Assembly (NCBI GenBank): GCA_033060915.1
Contig: CM065378.1
Location: 34,109,501-34,173,500 of the forward strand
DNA: 64,000 nt
Reading direction: 5' to 3'
Origin: Euryodendron excelsum
Lineage: Eukaryota; Streptophyta; Magnoliopsida; Ericales; Pentaphylacaceae
The translations under genes and the position numbers were made by a program. Under the pieces are notes generated by a model, which ran no database searches, was not told the DNA's origin, and worked only from the letters and a program-made list of their open reading frames with translations. Shown in pieces: positions 24,480-36,043 of the stretch (its first letter is position 1; each line of letters begins with the position of its first letter).

Positions 24480-25410
24480 GATCGACGGTTTTACCCGGCT
24501 ATCATAATTAAACCGGTGATTAAACCGGTCAAAACACCAGTTCAATAGTTTATCGGTTCAATCGTAATTCAATCAATTTAATTGATTATGTAGTAAATAA
24601 ATAATAAAAATAATAGTTAAAAAAATTATTAATGGGTTAAGTGATACTCTATTTCATGCAGTAACTCAAAATAAGTATAAAAATAAATACTTTATAAGAA
24701 AATGTATACAAATAAATAAGTAAAAAATATTCAATTGGACTTATTTTTCTTTTAATTTAATATTATTTTAATCTAGTTTTCACTAGTATTTTTTTTTTTT
24801 TAAAAAAATAGCATAAAACTTGACAATAATATGTATTACTAAGAAAATAAAGTTTATTATTTTTTGCCTATTCTATTTTTTTTTAAACATATACCATCAT
24901 CTTTATTTTTTCTATTTTTGGCTTAGTTTATTTTTTTTTTATAAATTTTAATTATTATTTTTGTGATAATTATATCGATATATCCAATTATAATTTGAAA
25001 AGCATATAGAAACATAAGTTTAAAATGAAAAAACAATACAAAGTAGGAAAGTAAGATTATGCATTATTTGCCTTGTCTTATTTTTTTGTATCCTCCTCTT
25101 TCTTTCTTTTATTTATTTTTTTAGTTTTAGTTTAAAGTTTTTACTTTTCAATTATATTTTTCTTTGAAAAACATGTTTCTAAAAAATATATATAATTTTA
25201 AATCATGCTTAATTTATGTTATTTTGACTTTTTTTTAAATTGTCTAGTTATCTAAATACAAACTAGTTCACTAATTTTCTAAAATACTGGCCGATTCAAC
25301 CCAATTTTTATGTATTTCTCATAGTTTAATTGAATCGGACCGATTCAAGTTCCGATTCCTAATTCAACTGATTAAACCACACCCATCGGTCCGATTTGAT
25401 TCAAATGACT
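24480..25410. mobile_element. AT-rich transposon remnant with inverted ACCGGT/GACCGATT-rich ends
   Basis: The left part (about 24495-24600) has repeated AAACCGGT and GGTTCAAT words. The right part (about 25290-25410) has CCGATTCAA, GATTAAACCAC and GGTCCGAT words in roughly inverse order. The middle is very AT-rich with poly-T runs and no open frame. This pattern fits a decayed non-autonomous DNA transposon upstream of TOL; the exact ends are not defined. Confidence 0.35.
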
Positions 25411-26379
25411 ATGGTTCTACTTGTCTTTGTAGTGCTCTGTGGACAATAATAAAATTTCTTTTTTGCCCTTTTTGTTTTATTTTTAGAACCTAGATTTATC
25501 AAGGGACAAAATGAAGGAAAAAAAATAAAACAAAAATTCACCTTCTTTTTGTTTAGTTTTCTCTTACCTTTTTCTTTTTATTTTCTTTTCTATCACAAAT
25601 ACTTGATTCAAATCTAGGAAAAACTCTAAAAAATATTTACTTGCAGGTTGTTAGAAAGGAAAAGAAATGAAGAGAAAATAGTTATAATCTCTCTCTCTTG
25701 CTTGATTTATCACTAAGGGGCCGTTTAGTAACGCTGTTAATTTTTATTTTTTGTTGTATATTTTTGTTATTAGCTTTTTGTGTTCTATTTTTATGTTTTG
25801 GTAAAAAAATAAAAACAAAAAAACATATTTAGTAACCTAAAATAACAATATCATTTTTATTATCAATTTTATGTTTAAAATGGACCACCAGCCCCATTTT
25901 TCCAATGAGTTATAACCTAATCAGTTCTCTCTCCATTTTTGCTTCCTAAACCACACCACTCTCTTCTCTCTCTAACTCTTCTGTCCCTCCCACTCACACG
26001 AAGGTCGATTGTCAGGTAGGTGGTGGTTGATCGTCAAGATCTTGCAGGCACACACCAGCATTTTTCAAGTTTCGTTCGGGCAAAAATCTCGGACTAGACC
26101 GGCATTTTTTGTCATTTTCCGGTCATCTCGCATGTTTCGTTGCCTCGGAACGTCCGGATTTCACTTTTTTTATTGTGATTTCTTCGGTCAAATATCTTCT
26201 CATGTATCAGCTAACCACTATGTTTGAAACTCAAATTTTTTGTGAAAATTTCAAATGGAACGTAAATGAACTTGACACGTTGATTTAATGCAACTCAGGC
26301 CTCTCATCCTCTCCCTCTCTCTAACTTATATACTTCATTCTGTCTCATCAATGTACTGAACTACAAATAACAAATTCAC

Positions 26380-26438
<59 letters not shown>

Positions 26439-27730
26439 GCATAAAGTTATAAACACACTGCAAATAACGAGATATAACCCTCTTTGCAAAATGATAATAT
26501 ATATTTACTTTTAATTCTTGAACATCTACAATTAAAATAAAGTAATTAATTTTTTGTTTTGACAAAAGAGAAAAATTAGAAACTTTATTTTATAATGCTT
26601 CTTATAATTGAAAACTATATTGTTTTTATTAATCCTTTTTGTGTTAAAATAATTTGGTATTGAATAATACTTGATATAGATAATATTATTTATGTACATT
26701 AAAATTTATAGATAAATACACATATTTTTATAAAAATATAATATTTATAACAGTAAATTGAAAACGTTATGCTAAAATACACTAATACATATACGTACCG
26801 TACTAATAACAAAAATAATACGTTGACCGATACGAAATTAACAACTATAATTCTGGTCACAATTGTTCATAACTTCATATTGCCATCCTAATGAATATTT
26901 AGTTGGGCTTTGGAGTTAGTTTCACAAAGTTCCGGTTTCAATCCAACACCAACATTCCATCTACTAATGTCTTTATTAATTCTGTGCTATACACTAGACA
27001 TGGTTTGATAAAAAACAAAAAAAAATATATTCTTGAAGCACTTACTGCATTAGATATGACATCCATGAACATTGTGTTTGGCGAAGCAAAACCAATGCTC
27101 TAAGCACTAAGTAATTTTTTTGTAGAAGAGAGTCTATTTTATTTGTGTATGTTTTTAATTTGTATTGAATTATACTGTTTTTGCTATCGATATAATATAT
27201 ACCATTTTTATATGTGTTTTTCACATGCTAAATAGGTTAAAAGTTGAAACTATACCCATACTTGCTACGCTAGTTTGTTCTAAGTGAGAATTAAGATATT
27301 GTTTTTTTCCAAAATATTAGGCTATTGTTCATGGGCTATAAATTTCTTTTAAGAACAATAAGAATATTTTACATATAGAGGATCTAGGTTCAAACTTGGG
27401 ACTTACAAGCAGGGTACTAAGTGTCTCGTCAATGTTACTTACAACCCCACAATTATATATTTCGCTCAATATTTTTTGTATTTGTCAAACAGATCCATAG
27501 AGTTTTTGGGAATTAGATATTCAGCGATGCGACTTAGGGTACTGAAGCAATTGTAGGTTATGAAAGTTTGGAAAAAAATTATCTTTGAATCTAACGCGAG
27601 AATGGGATGGGCTTTAGGTTAGGTTTAATGCCTATTACAGTACACATTTGTTTAATTCGAACTTGACTCATATAATAAGCGGATCCTAAAACCTAACTCA
27701 TTAAAAATTATGTAGTAAAATTTAGAGAGT
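25411..27730. other. Intergenic, no gene seen
   Basis: AT-rich spacer. It holds a piece beginning GGCCGTTTAGTAACGCTGTT (25718) related in style to the element at 57601, and a compound (CT)n(AT)n microsatellite at 26382-26438. A fragment at about 27385 (TCTAGGTTCAAACTTGGGAC) resembles decayed retroelement tails. The short open frames here show no recognisable domain. Confidence 0.6.
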
Positions 27731-28115
27731 TTGAGTCAAAATTAAATGACTCCATTGTGATTTAAAAGTGCACTCATGATTTCCAGTAACTTGAACTTAT
27801 TTACAAAATTAATAGAAATCGTTAGGTTTAACGAAAATTTTATCATGTCGTTTTTTCTCTAAATTAGAATATTAAAAAGACGATTTAGTCATTTTATACC
27901 AAAATAAAGAGTTGTCTTTCAATTTCTTTTTTTGTTATTTTACCAAATTATTTTTTTAATGTTCTAATTTTAATATATAAAATGATGAAAATACTCGTAT
28001 GATATAATTTTTGTTAAATTTAATAGTTTTCATGCATGTTACAGATAAGTCTAAATCACAGAAAATCATATGTTCACTTTTAAACTGCAGGAGTCATATG
28101 ATTTTGATTCCAATT
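27731..28115. mobile_element. Fold-back MITE with long imperfect inverted arms
   Basis: The left arm from 27731 (TTGAGTCAAAATTAAATGAC...) and the right arm to 28115 (inverted: TTGGAATCAAAATCATATGA...) match over most of their length. Shared words include ATGACTCC, TTTAAAAGTG, ATGATTT, TTTAACRAAAATT and TTAGAAYATTAAAAA. Together they form an almost continuous hairpin of about 385 bp. No coding capacity and no certain target duplication. Confidence 0.7.
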
Positions 28116-28419
28116 ATAAGAGTATAAAGTGTAATTACTCTTAAAATTTAACCTAATCATTTAAGCCATTAATCTTATTATAGAAGCTATGAATTTACTG
28201 TGTATGGATCATTGGCTAAGGCTCGCTTAGATGGGGTTGACAATATGGCTTTCAATTTATTGAGTGGCACAAATGACATAAATTTACTAAACATAATTAT
28301 ATTATTAACTATTATAAAAAAATTTAAGTAAACAAAACATGTGAGAATAATATATAAACGTGAAACTCATAATGGGTTAATGTTGTAATATTATTAGTTC
28401 TTATTTAAATAATTTCAAT

Positions 28420-28570
28420 GAGGCTTAACCCTTTATAATCGGTTGAAAGATGTCAACTCAAACTCGACCCATTTACACAAACGGGTCAAATATCTCAACA
28501 TAAATCATTAAAAACAAGGGTCAAAATGGGTAGGATTGTGGTCGGGTCAATAATTGGTACCCCTATTTTT
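28420..28570. mobile_element. Fragment of the same family as 15668-16200
   Basis: Contains GGTTGAAAGATGTCAACTC then ACCCATTTACACAAACGGGT, matching the order of words near the right end of the TOL intron-2 element. It ends around GGTCGGGTCAATAATTGGTA. The left end was not located. Confidence 0.45.
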
Positions 28571-31500
28571 TTTCTCATTAACTAAGGCATAATAAAATTA
28601 CTATCTAAGGCAAAGACAGTTATCTAATTATTAAGTAATTATTGCTCAAGTTTGATACATTCCCACATGGTTTTACATAGCATGAACTTGAGTTTTATTT
28701 ATTTTAATATAGGACTCAAGATGGATTTAGAAGATTATTGAATTATAGATAAATTTGTTAAATTTGTATAAATTCTAATCAAGTAAATAATAAAAACTCA
28801 ATAATTTGAGTAGCCTAATGCGAGAGACTCTTGCCACAACAGGATTTAGAGAGAATCAGATGTATACAATCTTACATTCGCGTACAAAAAAACTGTTTTC
28901 GTGTTTAAAACCTATTACTTCAAATATAAAAGTAAATAGTTATAACATTTGAGTTATGAACCTACATTTTACTTTTTCTTCTCCTCTCTTTTCATCATAG
29001 TCCAACTCATAATCAATATAACATTGTGGGATTCCTAGCAAGAGTAAAGAGTACGAACATGTGACCCTACATGTTACATTTTCTTCTCCCCGTTTTTTTT
29101 TCTTTCATAATGGTCCAACTCATACTCAAAAAACGCTGTGGAATTCTTATCATCAATGTAATTAGCAAGATTAAGAATCTATGCTTTTATTATGATTTAT
29201 ACTGCATCACTACCATCTACTTATCAAATCTCTCTTAATTTCTCATTTCTTTTTGTTCAAATTTCTAGAGTCACACAATCAAGTCATGCATGGGAATTCT
29301 CCATTGAGCAGGCCCACAAATGATTATTATTATTATTATTATTATTTTACAACAAGAATATCATTTATATATTGTGGTGAGGGGTGCCAGGTTCAAACCC
29401 CGATCTTATGAGCAGGATATTGAAGTCCATGATCACTTATTATTATGATTTTTTTACATTGATTGAGAAAATGTGTGCTGTGTTAATCATGAATGGCCTT
29501 CACTGATGAAGTCCTCCCCACACCAAAGTCGAAAAAAATTGCTGCAAATTGTTTTGAAAATAGGATACTTCATCGAGAAAAGGAAAACATGTTTTTGGTA
29601 TTTACCTGCATAAAGAAAGGTTTTTATTGAAAAATAAAAGAGAGGAAAAAATTTACTGATTCCTGTACATTTATCTTCCGTTTGACCTGAATATACATAT
29701 ATATTTTTATATTTTTGCTTTTTATTAATTTATATATCTATTCATGCTATTTACGTGCCGGATCAAGAAGAAAAGAAATAAGAATCCAAACATAGATCTT
29801 CCTTACGCTTCATTTAGAACTCAAATTTTTAGTGAAAAAAGAAAAGAAAAAAGCAAAACTGAACAAAATGAAAAAGTAATTATGTTTTATTTTTCATCAC
29901 GTTTTTCTTTTCTTTTATTTTTTTAACCGAAAATTCGAGTTCCAAATGAAGCATTAGTACAGAGAGGCATAAGTATATGTTTTTTTTAAGTAAAAATCAA
30001 ACTCTAAGAGAATCAAATCTCTACACAGATACAGCATCATATATGCTTTATGGTTTTGTAATATCTTCATGGCATTGAAAAGGGTGAGATGAAAACAAAT
30101 AGGCATCACCTTTTGGAAGGCAATGGCTTAGGAAATATCTGTATACAACCAAGGCAAGATGCTTAACAACATCATTAACAATGAAAACACAAAAAAAGAA
30201 GTAATATTTCCAATTTTTTATGCCCCTAAAGAGGCATCCAAATAACATATATACATTAATACGTCATGACTTGTCAGGCAGCTCTATCTTTTTGTCAGTT
30301 GCCATAAATCAATACCAGGGCCATAGAAAATTGCTAGCTCAATATAATTTGCCAATCAATCCAGCAAATGCAGTAGGGATTGGAGCCTAATCCCGATTTC
30401 TTTGCATTTATGTATTTAAGACTAAAATTCACCGTGTATCATCGTGAAATATGCATAGCTCCTTGGAGCATAGACCATAATTTAGTGCCGTGTGTGGTGT
30501 AGAATATGGCCTATCAGCTTATACTAAAACTTCGGAAACTGCAAAGAAGACTCGTTAAAAAGGAAAAAAATTGAAAAATTGCAATATTTTCTTCCAGTTT
30601 CTCCCTCACTTCCTTGACAAACAAACAAGGGTCTATAAGGACAAGGGCTACCACACAACTCAGTAACAACACAACACCAGGTGAAATGAAGAAACAAATC
30701 TTATTATATATGCAAATGTAGCTGAAGCTCCCACAAGCCTCCAAATATTCAATCCTAATTTCTTAAAAATTCTAAAAAACTAGAGTGCCACGTGGTAAAC
30801 CCTTCCCTCTCTCCCAAAAGGAAAAAAAATTCCCCCCCAAAAAATTTAAAACCGGATGGTTCTATGATTCCTCAAATCTCTCCATAAAGATCATATTTTC
30901 ATAAAACTCTTATCTAAATCCTAAAAAGTCTCACTAATGGGAGTATGATTCCTATAATCTTTCCCTTCAATCTCTCTCATTAGTATTTCATAAATCTTAC
31001 CAAAACTTGATCTTCCCCGTATTGTTATGTAATATTCTTATTTTTCTAATTATTATTATGGTTATGGCAAGCCCGTCTGCAACTCCCCACCCTCTCTCTC
31101 CTCCACCCTCTATGTCTCTACATATGTTGTTGAACTTTTATTTTTTTCTTTGTCATTATAGCACAAGGAGAACATGTCTCATTAGTTACTCTATATGAAT
31201 CTTTAGTTCTTGATTCTGAAGTTTTTGTATGTGTGTTTGTAACTATCCGATTTATTTTTGATTTATCACAAGATTCCTTCATTTCTAAAGTGACAACTTC
31301 AAACCAAATAATGGATATTCAGGTGAGTTTGCAGAAATTAAAATTTTAAATATTAGGTATCTGTCTTATGTGATCATTTATTTATACAGATTCGATGCAA
31401 GTTCCCATCTCTCTTTTCTCTAGCTATTTTTTCTACAATTTAACATTTTTCTTTGTGCACCTGGTATAGTCTTTTTATCCTCTTTATGTTGTGGTTATTT

Positions 31501-31886
31501 TTAGAGTTCATAAATATTGATATTCTAATTTTCATACATTATATTCTAGTATATTCTAAGACCATGTTTTGCTACCATAAGTCAGTTCAGGGTATAGAGT
31601 TTTGTCAGAAGCTGCTGTAGATCCCACAAAATGCAAGTATAGTTTGCTTTCTGAGAATTAACAGTTGGTTACAAGTTACAACGGAGAGTTGTCTTTTTTA
31701 CTGAGTAGAGACAATTGATAACAGTGCAAGAACTCTGCTTATTCATGTTACAAAGAACAACTTACAGAATATTGTCAACCAGAACTCTCGAATGAAATCC
31801 GTGGTTTGCAAACATGGAACAGTATAGCTTTCCAGCATTGGAAGTCCAGTTCTCCATGCACCCCACATTGAGAAAAGCGAAGCGTC
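28571..31886. other. Intergenic between TOL and ADCL, no gene seen
   Basis: AT-rich spacer downstream of ADCL. It contains an (ATT)n run at about 29319-29346, a retroelement-like fragment near 29390 (GCCAGGTTCAAACCCCGATC), the small fold-back element at 29806-29953, and otherwise unremarkable sequence. The ADCL 3' untranslated region should lie just below 31887, but no polyadenylation signal was singled out. Confidence 0.55.
29806..29953. mobile_element. 148-bp fold-back MITE with TTA target duplication
   Basis: Flanked by TTA at 29803-29805 and 29954-29956. The ends are CGCTTCATTTAGAACTCAAA and, inverted, TGCTTCATTTGGAACTCGAA, and the match continues as A/G-rich sequence, so nearly the whole element folds on itself. 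A 3-bp TTA duplication suggests a PIF/Harbinger-type relative; the family is not assigned. Confidence 0.65.
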
Positions 31887-33479
31887 CTAATAAGGAACAG
31901 GAACTCGAACTGTATGGGAACCAGATTTCATGTCCTCAACAATAAGATTCAGGAGAGCCTGACTCACAGGACCTTCTTTGCCTACAATGAAACAGACATT
32001 GCAAATTATCATATCCTAGCCAAGAACTCTACATTACTTCTAGAACAGTTCTCTATGCAACACAAAGTGCTATGATTAAACTGAGAGAGAGGATATAACT
32101 AGGTTTTGCTTGGTACAACTTCAGGGAAAGTATTGGGACACCAAAATGGTATCTGATGCCCTGTCTCAGATATACGTTAAGGAGATATACCTTAAGGGTG
32201 GGTTAGTCAAACTAACAGATAGTGCATAGGCAGGCACTTCAGGAGGAAGAAAATATTTTTTTGATCCCAATCCCCAGGAAACAAGTATTTTTAATTTCGT
32301 TTTACAAATAATTCCTGAAGTCCTTTTGAGTAATGAATCTGGGGAAAAGCTTTAGAAATCATATAGACAATTCCAGTTGGTCTACATTCTCAATCAGAAG
32401 ATATTAGTCCCTACTGTTACCAACAGAGAACACCTTTAGTGTACAGTTCTAAGACATCTACCAAACTAAATGAGTGATGTGTATCAAACTGAATCACTTC
32501 CGGTAGAACCAAATGTTACAAACTAATTTCCAACCAGCACATAAATAGGGATCAAATGAATTATTTGTAGATGATAAGAGATAATAATGAATGCCTACCA
32601 TCACCAATGATCTGTTCATCCCATTGCAACACTGAGCGAACAAGAATTCCACTACCAATTAGCATCATCTCATCTGCTCTTTTCCCTTCCTCCACAGTGA
32701 CATTTCCTACTTTTATTCCCCGAAGCTTCCCCTCCTTCACCAGTCCCTCTGCAAGAACCAAAACTCTCCTAGCCGTGCACCCACTAAGAATTTTGTCAAA
32801 GTGAGGCATCACAAGTTCCTTCTCCTTGGTAACAAATGCGACATTCATGTTAGGCCCTTCAGCAACATATCCTTCCTCGTCCAACCAAATTGCTGCATAC
32901 CCCCCATTTCCTTCAGCTTCCATTTTTGAAAGCACATTGGGAAGGTAATTCACACTCTTCATCACAGCAAATTGAGGGGGCTTCATTGGAACAGATGAAG
33001 TTACTACTTTCACGCCTTTTTGATCAGCTGGTGATTGATCTTGGATTACAATGGCATAAAGAGCAGATTTATGACAGCCGGATGGAGACAGTTGGAAATC
33101 ACCCGGTCCTGCTGAAAGCCAGTATCTTAGTGATCCCTTTCTACATTTTGAAGCACTCACAGTTTGTATGAGTATTCCTCTTATACTTTCCCTATCAAAA
33201 GGAAGGTTTATTTTGGCCATTGTTGCTGACCTTATGATACGATCTAGGTGTTGGTCCAACTCGTATAGGTATCTGGGATGCCAAGAACATTGAATAAAAT
33301 GCTTTCAGTAATTAGTTTGAGAAATAGCAATTGTCGACAGGCTTACTTATTTCCCAACCTAGGCAAAAGGAAAGAGTTATAACAGACATATCAAATTGCA
33401 GTGTACAACAGTTACTAAGATACAGGAAAAACTTATGACTTGGCTTGTTGGACACTTGGTTGTGTAACATGGAATCTGA

Positions 33480-33516
<37 letters not shown>

Positions 33517-36043
33517 ACTATATATATATATATATATATATATATGTGCGCACACAACAGACATTCATGAAAATTTTAGAAAAATATCATCTAGAACATA
33601 TAAGGAAAAGGCATATACGCAACTCAAAAGAGATGACAACTAGGTTCATATGAAAGTAACAAATGAAATAAAAGTTGGTATTATTTTAGGAGAAAATTTG
33701 AATTCTGATGACAAAATTATTACAATTTCATGTATTCCTCAAGTTCTAAGTTGAGTAGTCTGGATCAAACAAAATAACCAAGTCAATTACAGGTTTGACT
33801 CCATGAGCTTTTGAATGGAGAGCCTAATGCTTGACCACATAATGTGACACTATTTCCTGAGTCTGAAGCAGCATAAACAGAGCACCATTAGAAGCTTCAG
33901 TACATGAGAAAGAAAATATTGGATATATGACTGCCTTATTAAAACTCATGCCACAAATTCTGTATCTTGTGAATGAATCATATGGGAAATTCATGCAAAA
34001 AACCGTTCAAGACCCTATACTGTTCAAGGGTGCCATTACATAGTGTTAAAAAGAAATTGATAAAGTCTATTGTGAAGCTAGAATCACTGACCCATCCATT
34101 ATTGCTGCAGTATCAAAAACACCGTGCCCTCTATGAACCATGTGGTCATCCATGGGGATCACCATAGCCTCTGGATCCGTTGTTATTCCACCATAAATGC
34201 TAGAATACATAGCCAAAAATTCCTGCTTGCCTTTGTAACTTTCTTGACTACTTCTTAACCTTTCAATGGCCTTAACAAAAATAGAAATAGCATTATAAAC
34301 AGAATTACCATGAACCATTGGTTTTAGACTGCTATTAATTTTCAAACTACACAGTTCAGAAGCTAAAAGTTTCAGCTTTTATTTATGCTAATTAAAAAAG
34401 ACAAATGTTGCATTACAAGCACCATATCAAGTAAACTACTCAACTTTTATTCTCCTCATAATCTACTTCCAGTAAAATTGTTGGTTATCTTTCTTTTTCC
34501 AGTATTGTTTTTTGCAGCACTAGCAACACAAGCTGATGTAGAACAGGTAGTTGAAGAAAAATTAGAGTATTCGGATCCGCAGAAGTCGAAACAGAGTAAA
34601 AAATATGGTGGGGTAAATTTCTCATTTTTCTAGACGAGCTCAGAATCTTTCAAATTTGGTGGGTTGATTGGAAATGGCCAAAGGAAAGAAACTCACCATT
34701 CTATGTTCCATCTTTAAAGCCCTCAAATTAGTGATTTTGTCGTTTTGGAAGATTTTGTTTCAGTTGTAACAGGGTCTACAAATCTCAAAATTTGACCAGA
34801 TTTTGTTTAGAATAATTATTTTGGTTTCTAGTATCCAAATTTGGCCTTAACTCAAATTTGCTATTTTTTTATCATTTTTCTTTTTTCTTTGGTATTTCGT
34901 GTTCTATTATAAATAGGATTATTCTTGTATAAATAAAGCTATAATCCTTCCTTGGGACGGTTCAGAATTAATAATATTTATCAGTTTTGTGATCTAGGCT
35001 ATCTAACATCATCGCATCACAAGCCAACATACACAAATTTTCTTTTTGAAAATTGAAATTGTGTGTATTAAAAGACGCCGAGAGGGATTAACCTGTACAC
35101 GCGAAGTCCAGAAATTGGCAAAAGTGTATTAAATATAATTAGAGAGAGAACGAGAACCTCTGAACAAGAAAGAAGTGGGACATCAGCTATTTGAGTAGAC
35201 TCTGCCACAACAAAGACCAACATTAGTCATAACAACTCCAAAGTTATGCATTCCCAAATAAGAAACAATGTAAAATTACTGTAACAAAAATGGAAAGGAG
35301 ATTGATCGGAATGCTCCGAGAAATCCAAACACCTTAGCCTCTTTGGAACTTGTAGAAGGGAAAGGAAAGGAAGGGAGATAAATGGTGGGCAAAGTGTTTT
35401 TCCTTTACTGTTTAGTTTTGCAAAGAAAATGAAAGGAAAGTGAAAAAACAAAAAAAAAAATTTGCTTCAAAGCAAGGAGGAAAGAAAGAGAGAGTGAGAG
35501 TGATTACTTTGGCTCCCTTGCTTTTCCTTTTCCTTCCTAAGTAGAATCAAACAGGAAAGAATTATTTTCTCTCCCTTTCCCTTACCTTCCATTCAACGAG
35601 TTCCAAACAGAATTGTGATTTGAATTGTATTCACCCAAGATACATGTATGAACTTCAATAAATAAATAAATAGATAAAAAAAAAAAAGAAGAGAAAATAC
35701 ATGGGTGTGTGTATGACCAACGATTGTAATTGAAATCTAAACAAGCCAATCATCAGAAGTATAAGAAAATTTTATAATCTTACCAAACCCATTAAGGAAA
35801 TGTTCCAGAAATTGTGAAAAGCTTACCAACCAACGCCTCAGTTTGACTTGAATTCTTAACAACACTGGATTGTCCCAACGACGGCCGTCCTCCAATGACC
35901 CCGAGTTCAAATGATCGGAACCCAAGGCCAGTAAAGGAGATATTTTGGGGACAAACAATAGAATTCGTAGAGTGACCAGTGAATTTCAGGGAAGGACATG
36001 AGGCTTGTGAGAGGGATTTCGTGAGAGATGAGAGAGAGGCCAT
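31887..36043 (-). CDS. ADCL: Plastid aminodeoxychorismate lyase / D-amino-acid transaminase (class IV PLP enzyme)
   Basis: Close in sequence to the Arabidopsis At5g57850 product, described both as aminodeoxychorismate lyase (releases p-aminobenzoate and pyruvate for folate synthesis) and as a D-amino-acid transaminase. Exons on the minus strand: 35827-36043, 35158-35201, 34092-34270, 32599-33272 and 31887-31981 (stop 31887-31889). Phases join to 402 residues. Residues 1 to about 65 are Ser/Thr-rich with few acidic residues, as expected of a chloroplast transit peptide. The catalytic fold starts with ADVPLLSCSE. Motifs: DDHMVHRGHGVFDTA, LDQHLDRIIRSA, the PLP-binding Lys at about 252 (MKSVNYLPNVL), the pyridine-contacting Glu at about 285 (VAEGPNMNVAF), SGCTARRVL and MLIGSG. 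All key residues are present. The start is the ATG of MASLSSL at 36043; the frame is open a little further upstream but without ATG. Which activity dominates cannot be told from sequence. Confidence 0.95.
33483..33545. repeat. Compound (TC)n(TA)n microsatellite in ADCL intron 3
   Basis: A TC run at about 33483-33514 is followed directly by a TA run at 33518-33545. The same CT-then-TA order is seen at 26382-26438. Confidence 0.95.
35158..35201 (-). CDS. ADCL: 44-nt exon 2 of ADCL
   Basis: Too short for automatic frame detection. Read on the minus strand it gives ...STQIADVPLLSCSE, joining the phase-1 end of exon 1 and the phase-0 start of exon 3 exactly. The acceptor is GTGGCAG and the donor GAG|GTTCTC, a weak donor. 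Without this exon the reading frame between exons 1 and 3 breaks. Confidence 0.9.
35340..35610. repeat. Dispersed A/G-rich repeat in ADCL intron 1
   Basis: Contains TTTTGCAAAGAAAATGAAAG and pyrimidine-rich TTTCCTTTTCCTTCC runs ending near CGAGTTCCAAACAG. The same order occurs at about 48113-48310 (TTTTGCAAAGAAAATTAAAG...TTTCCTTTCCTTTCCCTCC). Probably two copies of a small non-autonomous element. Confidence 0.5.

Noticed and set aside
34385..34633. Plus-strand 82-codon frame with a hydrophobic start
   Set aside because: Lies entirely in ADCL intron 2, antisense, and looks signal-peptide-like only by composition; no homology recognised.
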